Source: Parvimonas sp. oral taxon 110 str. F0139 (GTDB lineage: Bacteria; Bacillota; Clostridia; Tissierellales; Peptoniphilaceae). Taken from it: a stretch of DNA of 64,000 nt. This document shows, one piece after another, positions 12,559-20,741 of the stretch (position 1 is the stretch's first letter; every line of letters begins with the position of its first letter). The position numbers were made by a program, and so were the translations under genes. The notes below the pieces were generated by a model. The model was not told the DNA's origin. It saw only the letters and a program-made list of their open reading frames with translations, and did not search any database. The DNA lies in assembly GCF_000214475.1 (NCBI RefSeq), contig NZ_AFII01000001.1:186001-250000 (forward strand). The letters are read 5' to 3'.

Positions 12559-12574
12559 AATTTAATGGTATTCT
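12546..12574 (+). promoter_or_regulatory. Promoter for grdC-grdD inside the grdB terminator
   Basis: A perfect TTGACA (12546-12551) is formed by the right arm of the grdB terminator. After 17 bp comes TATTCT (12569-12574). This would restart transcription for grdC and grdD. Confidence 0.55.
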
Positions 12575-12649
12575 ATTAGATGAGGGTAGTTGGCTTATAT
12601 GCAATACATACTATGCTATCTGTTTTTTATATTAAAGGAGGTAATTAAG

Positions 12650-14191
12650 ATGAATTTTCCTGTATTAAAAGGAACTTCTTACGTATTAGTTCATGCACCA
12701 GACATGATAATTCAAAATGGAACAACTCAAACTACTGAAAAGGCTTTAAATCCTGATTCAGATTATTTAAAGGAAATACCAAATCATATTAGAAAATATG
12801 AAGAAGTATTAAATTATTTACCAAACCAAGTTTACATTGGAAACAAAAGACCAGAAGATTTAAAGGCTGTGCCACAACCATGGTCAGATGCAGATAAATA
12901 TTTATCTGGAGCTCCAAGAGATGGTAAATATGGTGAAATAATGCCAGAACATGAATTTATTGGTGTTATGAAAATTTGTGATGCCTTTGATTTAGTTTAT
13001 CTTAACAAAGAGTTTACTGAATCTGTTAAAGCTGATTTGGAAAAACATCCACTAATTAGCGAAGGATTAGTTGCAAGATTAAAAGAAGGTGTTGATCAAT
13101 CAGTTCTTGAAGGACATATGAATAATCATGCTGAAGGTTTATACTTTGAAGAAAAACTAGTAGGTGTAGTTACTAGAGCTCATGATGTTGATGTTAACTT
13201 ATCAGCTCATGTTATGTTAGAAAATTTAGTTACAAAAGCTTCTGGATTGTTAGCTGCTTTACATTTAGTTGCAAAGAATAATTTAGATCCTAATGATGTA
13301 GAATATGTTATTGAATGTTCAGAAGAAGCATGTGGAGATATGAACCAAAGAGGTGGTGGTAACTTTGCAAAATCTATAGCTGAATTAGCTGGATTTGACA
13401 ATGCTTCAGGTTCTGATATAAGAGGATTCTGTGCTGCTCCAACTCATACTTTAATTGCTGCATCATCTCATGTTCATTCTGGAACTTTCAAAAATGTTGT
13501 TATAGTTGCAGGTGGATGTACAGCTAAATTAGGAATGAACGGTAAAGACCACCTTAAGAAAGGATTACCTATATTAGAAGATTGTATTGGTGGATTTGCT
13601 GCATTAATTTCAGAAAATGATGGAGTTAACCCAGTATTAAGAACTGACATAGTTGGTAGACATACAGTAGGAACTGGTTCATCACCACAAGCCGTTATGT
13701 CAGCATTAGTTACTGCGCCATTGGAAAAAGCTAATTTAACAGTAAAAGATGTTGATAAATACTCAGCTGAAATGCAAAATCCTGACATAACTAAACCTGC
13801 TGGAGCTGGAGATGTTCCAAATGCTAACTTCAAGATGATTGGTGCTTTAGGAGTAATGAAAAAACAATTAGAAAAAGCTGAAATTGCTAGCTTTATTGAA
13901 GATCATGGTATGGAAGGATGGGCTCCAACTCAAGGACATATTCCTTCAGGAGTACCTTATTTAGGATTCTGCCGTGAAGATTTAACATCAGGTGAATTAA
14001 ATAGAGCTATGATTATTGGTAAGGGTTCTTTATTCTTAGGAAGAATGACTAACTTATTTGATGGTGTATCAATTGTTTTAGAAAGAAATTCAGGTAAATT
14101 AGAAGACAACTCTGGAGTTTCTAAGGAAGAAGTTAAGAAATTAGTTGCTGAAGCAATGAGAAATTTTGCATCTTCTTTAATTGAAGAATAG
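12650..14191 (+). CDS. grdC: Glycine reductase protein C, beta subunit GrdC
   Basis: Subunit of protein C, which releases acetyl phosphate from the acyl-selenoprotein A intermediate. It has a ketoacyl-synthase-III-like fold. Residues such as ECSEEACGDMNQRGGG and the C-terminal GKGSLFLGRMTNLFDG match the family. The ATG at 12650 follows AAAGGAGG at good spacing and gives 513 residues; an ATG 60 nt further upstream would add an unlikely hydrophobic leader. The 131-nt gap to grdB holds a terminator and a promoter. grdD begins 10 nt after its stop. Confidence 0.93.
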   Translation: MNFPVLKGTSYVLVHAPDMIIQNGTTQTTEKALNPDSDYLKEIPNHIRKYEEVLNYLPNQVYIGNKRPEDLKAVPQPWSDADKYLSGAPRDGKYGEIMPEHEFIGVMKICDAFDLVYLNKEFTESVKADLEKHPLISEGLVARLKEGVDQSVLEGHMNNHAEGLYFEEKLVGVVTRAHDVDVNLSAHVMLENLVTKASGLLAALHLVAKNNLDPNDVEYVIECSEEACGDMNQRGGGNFAKSIAELAGFDNASGSDIRGFCAAPTHTLIAASSHVHSGTFKNVVIVAGGCTAKLGMNGKDHLKKGLPILEDCIGGFAALISENDGVNPVLRTDIVGRHTVGTGSSPQAVMSALVTAPLEKANLTVKDVDKYSAEMQNPDITKPAGAGDVPNANFKMIGALGVMKKQLEKAEIASFIEDHGMEGWAPTQGHIPSGVPYLGFCREDLTSGELNRAMIIGKGSLFLGRMTNLFDGVSIVLERNSGKLEDNSGVSKEEVKKLVAEAMRNFASSLIEE

Positions 14192-14201
14192 AGGTGATTT
14201 C

Positions 14202-15362
14202 ATGTCTGATATAAAAAAAGTAATAGGTAATGTCTTTGAAGAAATTGCTACTGGTTTAGAAACAGGTGCGTTTGGAACAAGACCAAGGATTGCTGTTACA
14301 ACTTTAGGCAGTGAACATGGATTAGATAATGTTGTAAAAGGAGCTGAGCTTGCTCAATCAAGAGATAATAGTGTAGAATATTGCATTATTGGACCAGAAG
14401 TAAATACTTCATTAAAGCAATATGTTGTTGCTAATGAAGAAGAAGGTTACAAAAAAATGGAAACGCTATTAGATAGTGGTGAAATTGATGGTTGTGTAAC
14501 TATGCATTATAGTTTTCCAATTGGAGTTTCTACTGTAGGTAGAGTTATTACTCCAGCTGCTGCAAAGGAAATGATTATTGCTACAACTACTGGTACTTCT
14601 TCTGCACATAGAGTAGAAGGTATGGTTAAAAATGGTATCTATGGAGTTATTGTTGCAAAAGCATTAGGTATTCAAAATCCTACAGTAGGTATATTGAATG
14701 TAGATAATGCAGTTTCTGTTGAAAGAGCATTTAAAGAATTAAAAGAAAATGGTTATGATATGAACTTTGCTGAGTCTAACAGAGCTGATGGTGGAGTATT
14801 AATGAGAGGAAATGACTTATTGCAAGGAGTCCCAGATGTAATGGTAAATGATACATTAACTGGAAATCTTTTGATGAAAGTTTTCTCATCATACACTACT
14901 GGTGGTGGATTTGAAGCTATGGGTTATGGTTATGGACCAGGAATTGGTGAAGGATATGATAGACTTGTTCTTATAGTATCAAGAGCTTCAGGATTCCCTG
15001 TTATTGCAAATGCTATGACTTATGCAGGACAATTAGTTAAAGGAAATATTAAAGAAGTTTCAAAGAAAGAATTTGAAAAAGCTAATAAAGCTGGTCTAAA
15101 AGCTATTTTAGAAAAGATTACTTCTGCTGGTGCAAAAAAAGCTGAACCAGAAGAAGAAGTTAAATGTCCTGCAGAAGAACAAGCTACTGCAACTATTGGT
15201 GGAATTGATATTCTTGAACTTGAAGATGCTAAGGTTGCTTTGTGGAAAAATAATATATTTGCAAAAACTGGAATGGGTTGTACTGGACCTGTAGTAATGG
15301 TCAATGATGCAAATCTAGAAAAATCTAAAGAAATCTTGTCAAATGAAGGATATATTTCATAA
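14202..15362 (+). CDS. grdD: Glycine reductase protein C, alpha subunit GrdD
   Basis: Partner of GrdC in making acetyl phosphate, which acetate kinase (not in the window) converts to ATP. It resembles PlsX/phosphate acyltransferases. Cys360 in the C-terminal GMGCTGPVVMV stretch corresponds to the acetyl-carrying cysteine of this subunit. The ATG at 14202, after GAGGTG, gives 386 residues. An intact A7 tract at 14213-14219 shows that not all long A runs in this sequence are shortened. A strong terminator follows. Confidence 0.93.
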   Translation: MSDIKKVIGNVFEEIATGLETGAFGTRPRIAVTTLGSEHGLDNVVKGAELAQSRDNSVEYCIIGPEVNTSLKQYVVANEEEGYKKMETLLDSGEIDGCVTMHYSFPIGVSTVGRVITPAAAKEMIIATTTGTSSAHRVEGMVKNGIYGVIVAKALGIQNPTVGILNVDNAVSVERAFKELKENGYDMNFAESNRADGGVLMRGNDLLQGVPDVMVNDTLTGNLLMKVFSSYTTGGGFEAMGYGYGPGIGEGYDRLVLIVSRASGFPVIANAMTYAGQLVKGNIKEVSKKEFEKANKAGLKAILEKITSAGAKKAEPEEEVKCPAEEQATATIGGIDILELEDAKVALWKNNIFAKTGMGCTGPVVMVNDANLEKSKEILSNEGYIS

Positions 15363-15372
15363 TTATAAATTT

Positions 15373-15398
15373 AAAGAGAGCTTTTTGCTCTCTTTTTT
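15373..15398 (+). terminator. Terminator of the glycine reductase operon
   Basis: AAAGAGAGC (15373-15381), five T, GCTCTCTTT (15387-15395), then a T-run. Strong and simple. Confidence 0.85.
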
Positions 15399-15426
15399 GT
15401 TTGAATGAATAGAAAAGTGGTATAAT
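15398..15426 (+). promoter_or_regulatory. Extended -10 promoter of the peroxiredoxin gene
   Basis: TGGTATAAT, with TATAAT at 15421-15426, is an extended -10. A poor TTGTTT/TGTTTG -35 lies 17-18 bp upstream. It starts right at the grd terminator. Confidence 0.55.
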
Positions 15427-15468
15427 ATGAATGTCTTAGTAAAAAAGGCAAATATAGGAGGTATTAGT

Positions 15469-16032
15469 ATGAGTTTAATTGGAAAAAAAATTGAAGAATT
15501 TGAAGTTCCTGCATATTATGATGGGGATTTAATCACAGTATCAAACAAAGATTTAGAAGGTAAATGGAGTGTTTTCTTCTTTTATCCAGGAGATTTTACA
15601 TTTGTGTGTCCAACTGAATTAGAAGATTTAGCTTTAAGTTATGATAAATTCAAAGCAATAGGTTGCGAAATTTATTCAGTATCTACAGATTCTGAATTTG
15701 TTCATAAAGCTTGGTGGGATGCTTCTGAAACAATCAGAAAAATTCAATATCCAATGATTTCAGACAGAGCTCTTTCTCTTTCAGAACAATTTGGCGTATT
15801 AATTGAAGGCGAAGGACAAGCTTTAAGAGGAACTTTCGTTGTAAATCCTCAAGGTGAAATAGTTCTTTATGAAGTAAACGCTAATGGAATTGGAAGAAAT
15901 GCTAAAGAATTGTTAAGAAAAGTTCAAGCTGCACAATTTGTAGCTAAACATGGAGATAAGGTATGTCCAGCAAGATGGGAACCAGGCGATGAAACTTTAA
16001 CTCCAGGATTAGATTTAGTTGGTAAAATTTAA
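15469..16032 (+). CDS. ahpC: Peroxiredoxin, AhpC type
   Basis: Reduces hydrogen peroxide and organic hydroperoxides. The 187-residue 2-Cys peroxiredoxin has the peroxidatic cysteine in DFTFVCPTELEDLA and the resolving cysteine in DKVCPARWEPG, followed by the C-terminal tail typical of AhpC. ATG 15469 follows GGAGG; an upstream ATG at 15427 lies too close to the -10 to be the start. The peroxidatic position is an ordinary Cys codon, so this is not a selenoprotein. No ahpF is adjacent, so the nearby TrxB may be the reductant (inference). It has its own promoter and terminator. Confidence 0.93.
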   Translation: MSLIGKKIEEFEVPAYYDGDLITVSNKDLEGKWSVFFFYPGDFTFVCPTELEDLALSYDKFKAIGCEIYSVSTDSEFVHKAWWDASETIRKIQYPMISDRALSLSEQFGVLIEGEGQALRGTFVVNPQGEIVLYEVNANGIGRNAKELLRKVQAAQFVAKHGDKVCPARWEPGDETLTPGLDLVGKI

Positions 16033-16046
16033 TTTAATGATAAATT

Positions 16047-16073
16047 GGCCGAAATTAGTTTTCGGTCTTTTTT
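16047..16073 (+). terminator. Terminator after the peroxiredoxin gene
   Basis: GGCCGAAA (16047-16054) pairs with TTTCGGTC (16060-16067), with one G-T pair, followed by six T. Confidence 0.8.
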
Positions 16074-16196
16074 ATTTATAAAAATTAAATTTTTATAAAT
16101 ATACTATATGTTAATTAGATTTGAAGGTAAAATCCTATTAATAAATTTAGGGGACATATAATGGTAAGAAAGTATAAATAAAATTCTTAATTTTTA

Positions 16197-16225
16197 TTGA
16201 AATTTAATATTTTTCGTGTTATAAT
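16197..16225 (+). promoter_or_regulatory. SigA-type promoter of valS
   Basis: TTGAAA (16197-16202), 17 bp, TATAAT (16220-16225), about 370 bp before the valS ATG and just before the T-box leader. Confidence 0.75.
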
Positions 16226-16267
16226 ATATCTAATATTTTTATCTAAAAATTAAATATAGGCATATAA

Positions 16268-16458
16268 AAGAGGAGTAACATAAAAAGAATTTTCAGAGAG
16301 AATTTGTTCGGTGTAAAAATTTAATTCATTTTTTGTGAAGGTAGCTTTTTAGCTTTGAAAAACGGGTAATTACGTTATAAATTTAGAGAGTCATTTTTTA
16401 TGAAAATTAGGTGGTACCGCGATAACTTCGTCCTATATATGGGATGAAGTTTTTTTAT
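16268..16458 (+). ncRNA. T-box leader of valS
   Basis: tRNA-sensing riboswitch. The T-box AGGTGGTACCGCG is at 16409-16421; its TGGT would pair with the 3' end of an uncharged tRNA carrying an A discriminator base, as tRNA-Val does. A CAGAGAG stem-I motif is seen near 16294. The downstream terminator is AACTTCGTCC (16424-16433), a 7-nt loop, and GGATGAAGTT, followed by T8. A GTA triplet at 16341-16343, after GTGAAG, is my best guess for the Val specifier. Uncharged tRNA-Val should favour the antiterminator and valS expression. Confidence 0.88.
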
Positions 16459-16490
16459 TGTGATATTATAACAATATGTTACAATTCAAA

Positions 16491-16529
16491 GTTGTAATAT
16501 TATAATTATATAAATTATAATATTACAAC
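16491..16529. repeat. Perfect 16-bp inverted repeat between T-box and valS
   Basis: GTTGTAATATTATAAT (16491-16506) is repeated exactly inverted at 16514-16529 around a 7-nt centre whose outer bases also pair. A second, smaller TTACAA/TTGTAA pair overlaps the left arm. No T-run follows. It is an additional element, since the T-box already ends at 16458. It could be a second regulator's operator or a small mobile-repeat remnant. Confidence 0.7.
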
Positions 16530-16593
16530 AAGTAAAAGTGCTTAATTTATTATTTGGATAATATGAATATTTTATTTTATATGAGGAGGTTTT

Positions 16594-19224
16594 ATGAAAA
16601 ATTTAGAAAAGACTTATAGTCCAAAAGACTTTGAAAATAAAATATATAATAGTTGGTTAGAAGATCAAGATTTTGTTGCACATATAAATACAGATAAAAA
16701 ACCATATACTATTGTAATGCCGCCACCTAATGTAACAGGTAATTTACATTTAGGCCATGCTCTTAATAATACTATTCAAGATATTTTAATTCGTTGGAAA
16801 AGAATGAGTGGTTATGAAGCTCTTTGGGTTCCAGGAACTGATCACGCATCAATATCAACAGAGGCAAAAGTTGTTGAAAAAATAAAGAAAGAAGGTAATT
16901 CTAAAGAAAAACTTGGAAGAGATGGTTTTTTAAAAGAAGCATGGGACTGGACTGAAAAATATGGAGGAAATATTAAAAATCAATTAAAAACACTAGGCGT
17001 GTCTTGTGATTGGTCAAGAGATGCATTTACTTTAGATGAGAATCTTTCTAAGGCAGTAGAAGAAGTTTTTATAAAAATGTACAATGATGGATTAATTTAT
17101 AGAGGAGACAGAATTGTAAACTGGTGTTGTAATTGTGGTACTGCTATTTCTGATGCTGAAGTTGAACATAATGATGAAGATGGAAATTTTTATCATATTA
17201 AATACTTTTTTAAAGATAGTGAAGAGTATTTAACAATTGCAACAACAAGACCTGAAACAATGCTTGGTGATCTAGCTGTTGCAGTACATCCAGATGATGA
17301 GAGATATAAAGATAAGGTAGGAAAGACTTTAATTTTACCCATTTTAAATATTGAAATTCCTATTATAGCAGATGATTATGTTGATATGGAATTTGGTACA
17401 GGTTGTGTTAAGATAACACCGTCACATGATCCGAATGACTTTGAAGTTGGAAGTAGACATAATTTAGGACAAAAGCTTATTATGGATTATGATGGCAAAA
17501 TTGCTAAAGGATTCGGAAAATTTTCTGGATTAGAAAGAGAAGTTGCAAGGAAAGAAATAGTAAAAGAACTTAAAGAAAATGGATATTTGATTAAAATTGA
17601 ACCACATAATCATGCTGTAGGACATTGCGAGAGATGTAAGACGATTATTGAACCAATTATATCAAAACAATGGTTCGTTAGAATGGAAGAATTAGCAAAA
17701 CCTGCTAAGCAAGCTTATTTAGATGGAAAGTTAAACATTATTCCAGAGAGATTTGGAAAAGTTTATATAAATTGGTTAGATAATATTAAAGATTGGTGTA
17801 TTTCTCGTCAATTATGGTGGGGACATAGACTTCCTGTTTATTATTGTAAAGAAACAGGAGAAGTTGTTGTAAGTAAAAAAGAACCAAAAAAAGAAGGAAA
17901 AACATTTATTAGAGATGAGGATACTTTAGATACTTGGTTTTCTTCTGCATTATGGCCATTTTCAACATTAGGTTGGCCTGATAAAACAGAAGATTTAAAA
18001 TACTTTTTTCCAACTAATACTTTAGTTACAGGTTATGATATTTTATTTTTCTGGGTTATTAGAATGGTTTTTTCAAGTTTATATAATCTAAATGAAATTC
18101 CCTTTAAAGATGTGTATTTTACAGGATTGATTAGAGATGAACTTGGAAGAAAGATGAGTAAATCTTTAGGAAATGGAATTGATCCGATTGAAATAATAGA
18201 TAAATATGGTGCAGATGCATTAAGATTTACATTAGTTGGAGGAAATACTCCTGGAAATGACATGAGATTTTATGAAAAAAGAGTAGAATCCAACAGAAAT
18301 TTTGCAAACAAACTTTGGAATGCATCAAGATTTGTACTCATGAATTTAAATGATGAAGAGAAATATGATGTTGATTTAAGTAAGATAGAAATTGAAGATA
18401 AGTGGATTTTAACAAGATTAAATAGAACAATTAAAGAATTAACAGAAAATCTATCAAAATTTGAATTTGGGTTAGCTTCGGCAAAAATTTATGACTTTAT
18501 ATGGAATGAATTTTGTGATTGGTATATTGAGTTTTCTAAAACAAGATTGTATGGAGATAATGTTGAGAAAAAATTAGTTGCTAAGTCCGTTTTAATTTAT
18601 GTTTTAAATAATATTCTAAAATTATTACATCCTTTTATGCCTTTTATAACAGAAGAAATTTATTCTTTTATGCCTAGCATTAATGAAAAGCTTATTAATT
18701 CAAGTTTTCCTGAATATGATGAGAGTAGTATGTATATAGAAGAAGAAGGTGAAGTTGAAAACTTAATTGAAACTATTACTGCTATTAGAAATAAGAGAAG
18801 TGAAAAGAATATTCCGCCTTCAAAGAAATCCGAATTATATTTTGTTTCAAATAGTGAAATTACAAAAGTTTATACTTCATCATTAGAACATTTATACAGA
18901 TTTTTGGCATCATGTTCTAGAGTAATAGTTATGGATAAAGATGAAGAAATTTCTAATTCTATGGTTGTTATCTGTAATAATCAAAAAATTTATATTCCTT
19001 TAGATGGGCTTGTAGATTATAAGAAGGAATTGGAAAAATTAAATACTGATTTACAAAAATATGAATCAGAAATAAAAAGGGCATCTTCTAAACTTTCAAA
19101 CGAAAAGTTTGTAAATAATGCTCCTGAAAAAGTTGTTAATGAGGAAAGAGAAAAATTAAAGAAATATCAAAATATCTATGATGAAATTATATCAAGCATT
19201 GAGAAAATAAAAATAATTAGGTGA
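16594..19224 (+). CDS. valS: Valyl-tRNA synthetase
   Basis: Charges tRNA-Val. The protein is 876 residues, normal for a bacterial class Ia enzyme. Seen in order: PPPNVTGNLHLGHAL with the HLGH signature, the CP1 editing domain with TTRPETMLGD, DTWFSSALWP, the KMSKSLGN loop, the anticodon-binding helices, and a C-terminal charged coiled coil (last ~65 residues) that binds the tRNA elbow. A GAGGAGG lies before the ATG. It is controlled by the T-box leader directly upstream. A small membrane-protein gene and hpt follow within a few bases. Confidence 0.97.
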   Translation: MKNLEKTYSPKDFENKIYNSWLEDQDFVAHINTDKKPYTIVMPPPNVTGNLHLGHALNNTIQDILIRWKRMSGYEALWVPGTDHASISTEAKVVEKIKKEGNSKEKLGRDGFLKEAWDWTEKYGGNIKNQLKTLGVSCDWSRDAFTLDENLSKAVEEVFIKMYNDGLIYRGDRIVNWCCNCGTAISDAEVEHNDEDGNFYHIKYFFKDSEEYLTIATTRPETMLGDLAVAVHPDDERYKDKVGKTLILPILNIEIPIIADDYVDMEFGTGCVKITPSHDPNDFEVGSRHNLGQKLIMDYDGKIAKGFGKFSGLEREVARKEIVKELKENGYLIKIEPHNHAVGHCERCKTIIEPIISKQWFVRMEELAKPAKQAYLDGKLNIIPERFGKVYINWLDNIKDWCISRQLWWGHRLPVYYCKETGEVVVSKKEPKKEGKTFIRDEDTLDTWFSSALWPFSTLGWPDKTEDLKYFFPTNTLVTGYDILFFWVIRMVFSSLYNLNEIPFKDVYFTGLIRDELGRKMSKSLGNGIDPIEIIDKYGADALRFTLVGGNTPGNDMRFYEKRVESNRNFANKLWNASRFVLMNLNDEEKYDVDLSKIEIEDKWILTRLNRTIKELTENLSKFEFGLASAKIYDFIWNEFCDWYIEFSKTRLYGDNVEKKLVAKSVLIYVLNNILKLLHPFMPFITEEIYSFMPSINEKLINSSFPEYDESSMYIEEEGEVENLIETITAIRNKRSEKNIPPSKKSELYFVSNSEITKVYTSSLEHLYRFLASCSRVIVMDKDEEISNSMVVICNNQKIYIPLDGLVDYKKELEKLNTDLQKYESEIKRASSKLSNEKFVNNAPEKVVNEEREKLKKYQNIYDEIISSIEKIKIIR

Positions 19225-19230
19225 TTTTAT

Positions 19231-19431
19231 ATGAATATAGATTTTAATGTTATATTTATGACTTTTTTGATTATAATACTTGTTAGTATTCAATATACTT
19301 TGAATAAAATATTAATGATTTTAAAGGAAATTAAAGACTCTGAAAAGAAAAGAATTGAATTTGAAAAAAATAAAAATAGTAAAAAAGTAGCGAAGGAGGA
19401 CTATTTTGATGAACAAAAGAGAGGTTACTAG
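19231..19431 (+). CDS. Small single-pass membrane protein, unknown function
   Basis: 66 residues. Residues 5-25 form one hydrophobic helix (VIFMTFLIIILVSIQY); the rest is highly charged and probably a cytoplasmic helix. AGGTGATTTT precedes the ATG, 6 nt after the valS stop. It overlaps the hpt start by 23 nt, which supports translation as part of a valS-hpt operon. I recognise no family. Confidence 0.6.
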   Translation: MNIDFNVIFMTFLIIILVSIQYTLNKILMILKEIKDSEKKRIEFEKNKNSKKVAKEDYFDEQKRGY

Positions 19432-19930
19432 ATTTACAAGAGAAGAAATTTCCAATAGAGTAAAAGAACTTGGAAAACAAATTTCAAAAGACTATGTTGG
19501 TAAAAACTTAGTTGCTATTGGCCTTTTGAGAGGTAGTTTTGTTTTTCTTGCAGATTTAGTTAGAGAGATAAATGAACCTATAGTTGTAGATTTTATTACA
19601 ACATCATCTTATGAACATTCTGAAATTTCAACTGGTAAAGTTAATATTATTTCTGATCTTAGAGAAGATATTGAAGGGAAAGATGTGCTAATAGTAGATG
19701 ATATTATGGATTCAGGAAATACTCTAAAAAATATTAAAGAATATCTCTTAAATAAAAATCCAAAAAGTATTAAAACTTGTGTTATGCTTGATAAACCATG
19801 TAGAAGAGAAGTCGATATAGTTCCTGATTATTTTGGTTTTGAAATTGAAGATTGGTTTATAGTTGGATATGGACTTAACTATGGTAATAAATATAGAAAT
19901 ATTCCTTATATTTTTTCGTATGAGGACTAA
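19409..19930 (+). CDS. hpt: Hypoxanthine-guanine phosphoribosyltransferase
   Basis: Salvages hypoxanthine and guanine with PRPP to make IMP and GMP. 173 residues. The PRPP-binding signature VLIVDDIMDSGNTL is in the middle and LLRGSFVFLADL is the N-terminal PPi loop region; the C-terminal YRNIPYI is the usual closing stretch. The ATG at 19409 follows GAAGGAGG. It overlaps the preceding small ORF and is followed after 1 nt by a methyltransferase gene. Confidence 0.93.
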   Translation: MNKREVTRFTREEISNRVKELGKQISKDYVGKNLVAIGLLRGSFVFLADLVREINEPIVVDFITTSSYEHSEISTGKVNIISDLREDIEGKDVLIVDDIMDSGNTLKNIKEYLLNKNPKSIKTCVMLDKPCRREVDIVPDYFGFEIEDWFIVGYGLNYGNKYRNIPYIFSYED

Positions 19931-19931
19931 T

Positions 19932-20663
19932 ATGTACGATAAATTTTCTTATATTTATGATGAATTAATGAAAAGGCAAGTAGATTATGATTTACTTGCC
20001 TCTAATGTTATACAAATTTGTATAAATAATAATGTGGAAGTAAGAAATATTTTAGAATGTGGAATGGGTAGTGGAAATTTAACAGAACAATTTTTGAAAA
20101 GAGGAATTTATGTTGATGGTTTTGATATTTCTGACAATATGTTATCCATTGCTTATAACAAATTGATACTTTATGATAATATTAATATCTTAAAAGGAGA
20201 TATTAGAACTTTTGATTCTAATAGGAAATATAACTTAATATGTTGTTTTTTTGATGTTTTAAACTATTTGAAAAATATAAACGAAATTGATATGTTTTTA
20301 AATAATTGTAAAAATCAAATGGATGAAAACTCTATTTTAATGTTTGATATAAACTCTGAGTATAAACTAAGAGAATATTTAGGAAATAATATTTTTGTAG
20401 ATGGAGAAGATGAACTATTTTATGTTTGGAGAAATTATCTTCATAATAAATATATAGATTTTGATATTGATTTTTTCTTAAAGACTGAGAATGGCACATA
20501 TGAAAAAATTAAAGAAATACAAAGACAATATATATATTCTGAAAATGATATTTTAAATGTAATAAAAAAGAATAATTTTCAAATTATAGAAATTATTGAT
20601 TTTGAAAATTTTAAGAATAAGACAGATAAGACATTTAGAACACTATATGTTTTAAAAATATAA
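19932..20663 (+). CDS. Class I SAM-dependent methyltransferase
   Basis: 243 residues. Motif I, ILECGMGSGNL, binds S-adenosylmethionine, followed by VDGFDISDNML with the acidic residue for the ribose. The later half resembles the small-molecule/YqeM-like methyltransferases often found as single genes in Firmicutes. The substrate cannot be named. The ATG at 19932 has GAGG 6 nt upstream and lies one base past the hpt stop. It probably ends the valS-hpt transcription unit, since a consensus promoter follows its stop at once. Confidence 0.82.
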   Translation: MYDKFSYIYDELMKRQVDYDLLASNVIQICINNNVEVRNILECGMGSGNLTEQFLKRGIYVDGFDISDNMLSIAYNKLILYDNINILKGDIRTFDSNRKYNLICCFFDVLNYLKNINEIDMFLNNCKNQMDENSILMFDINSEYKLREYLGNNIFVDGEDELFYVWRNYLHNKYIDFDIDFFLKTENGTYEKIKEIQRQYIYSENDILNVIKKNNFQIIEIIDFENFKNKTDKTFRTLYVLKI

Positions 20664-20665
20664 GT

Positions 20666-20694
20666 TTGACAAATTTAAAGAGTGAGTATATAAT
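20666..20694 (+). promoter_or_regulatory. Consensus SigA promoter
   Basis: TTGACA (20666-20671), exactly 17 bp, TATAAT (20689-20694). It is the best promoter in the window and should drive the DUF819 gene and the OsmC gene strongly. Confidence 0.9.
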
Positions 20695-20741
20695 AAATTA
20701 TGATGTGAAAAGCATTACATATTTTTAAAGGAGGTATTTTT

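Noticed and set aside
15469..16032. Peroxiredoxin as a third selenoprotein of the glycine reductase cluster
   Set aside because: The peroxidatic position is a normal Cys codon (TGT) and there is no in-frame TGA.
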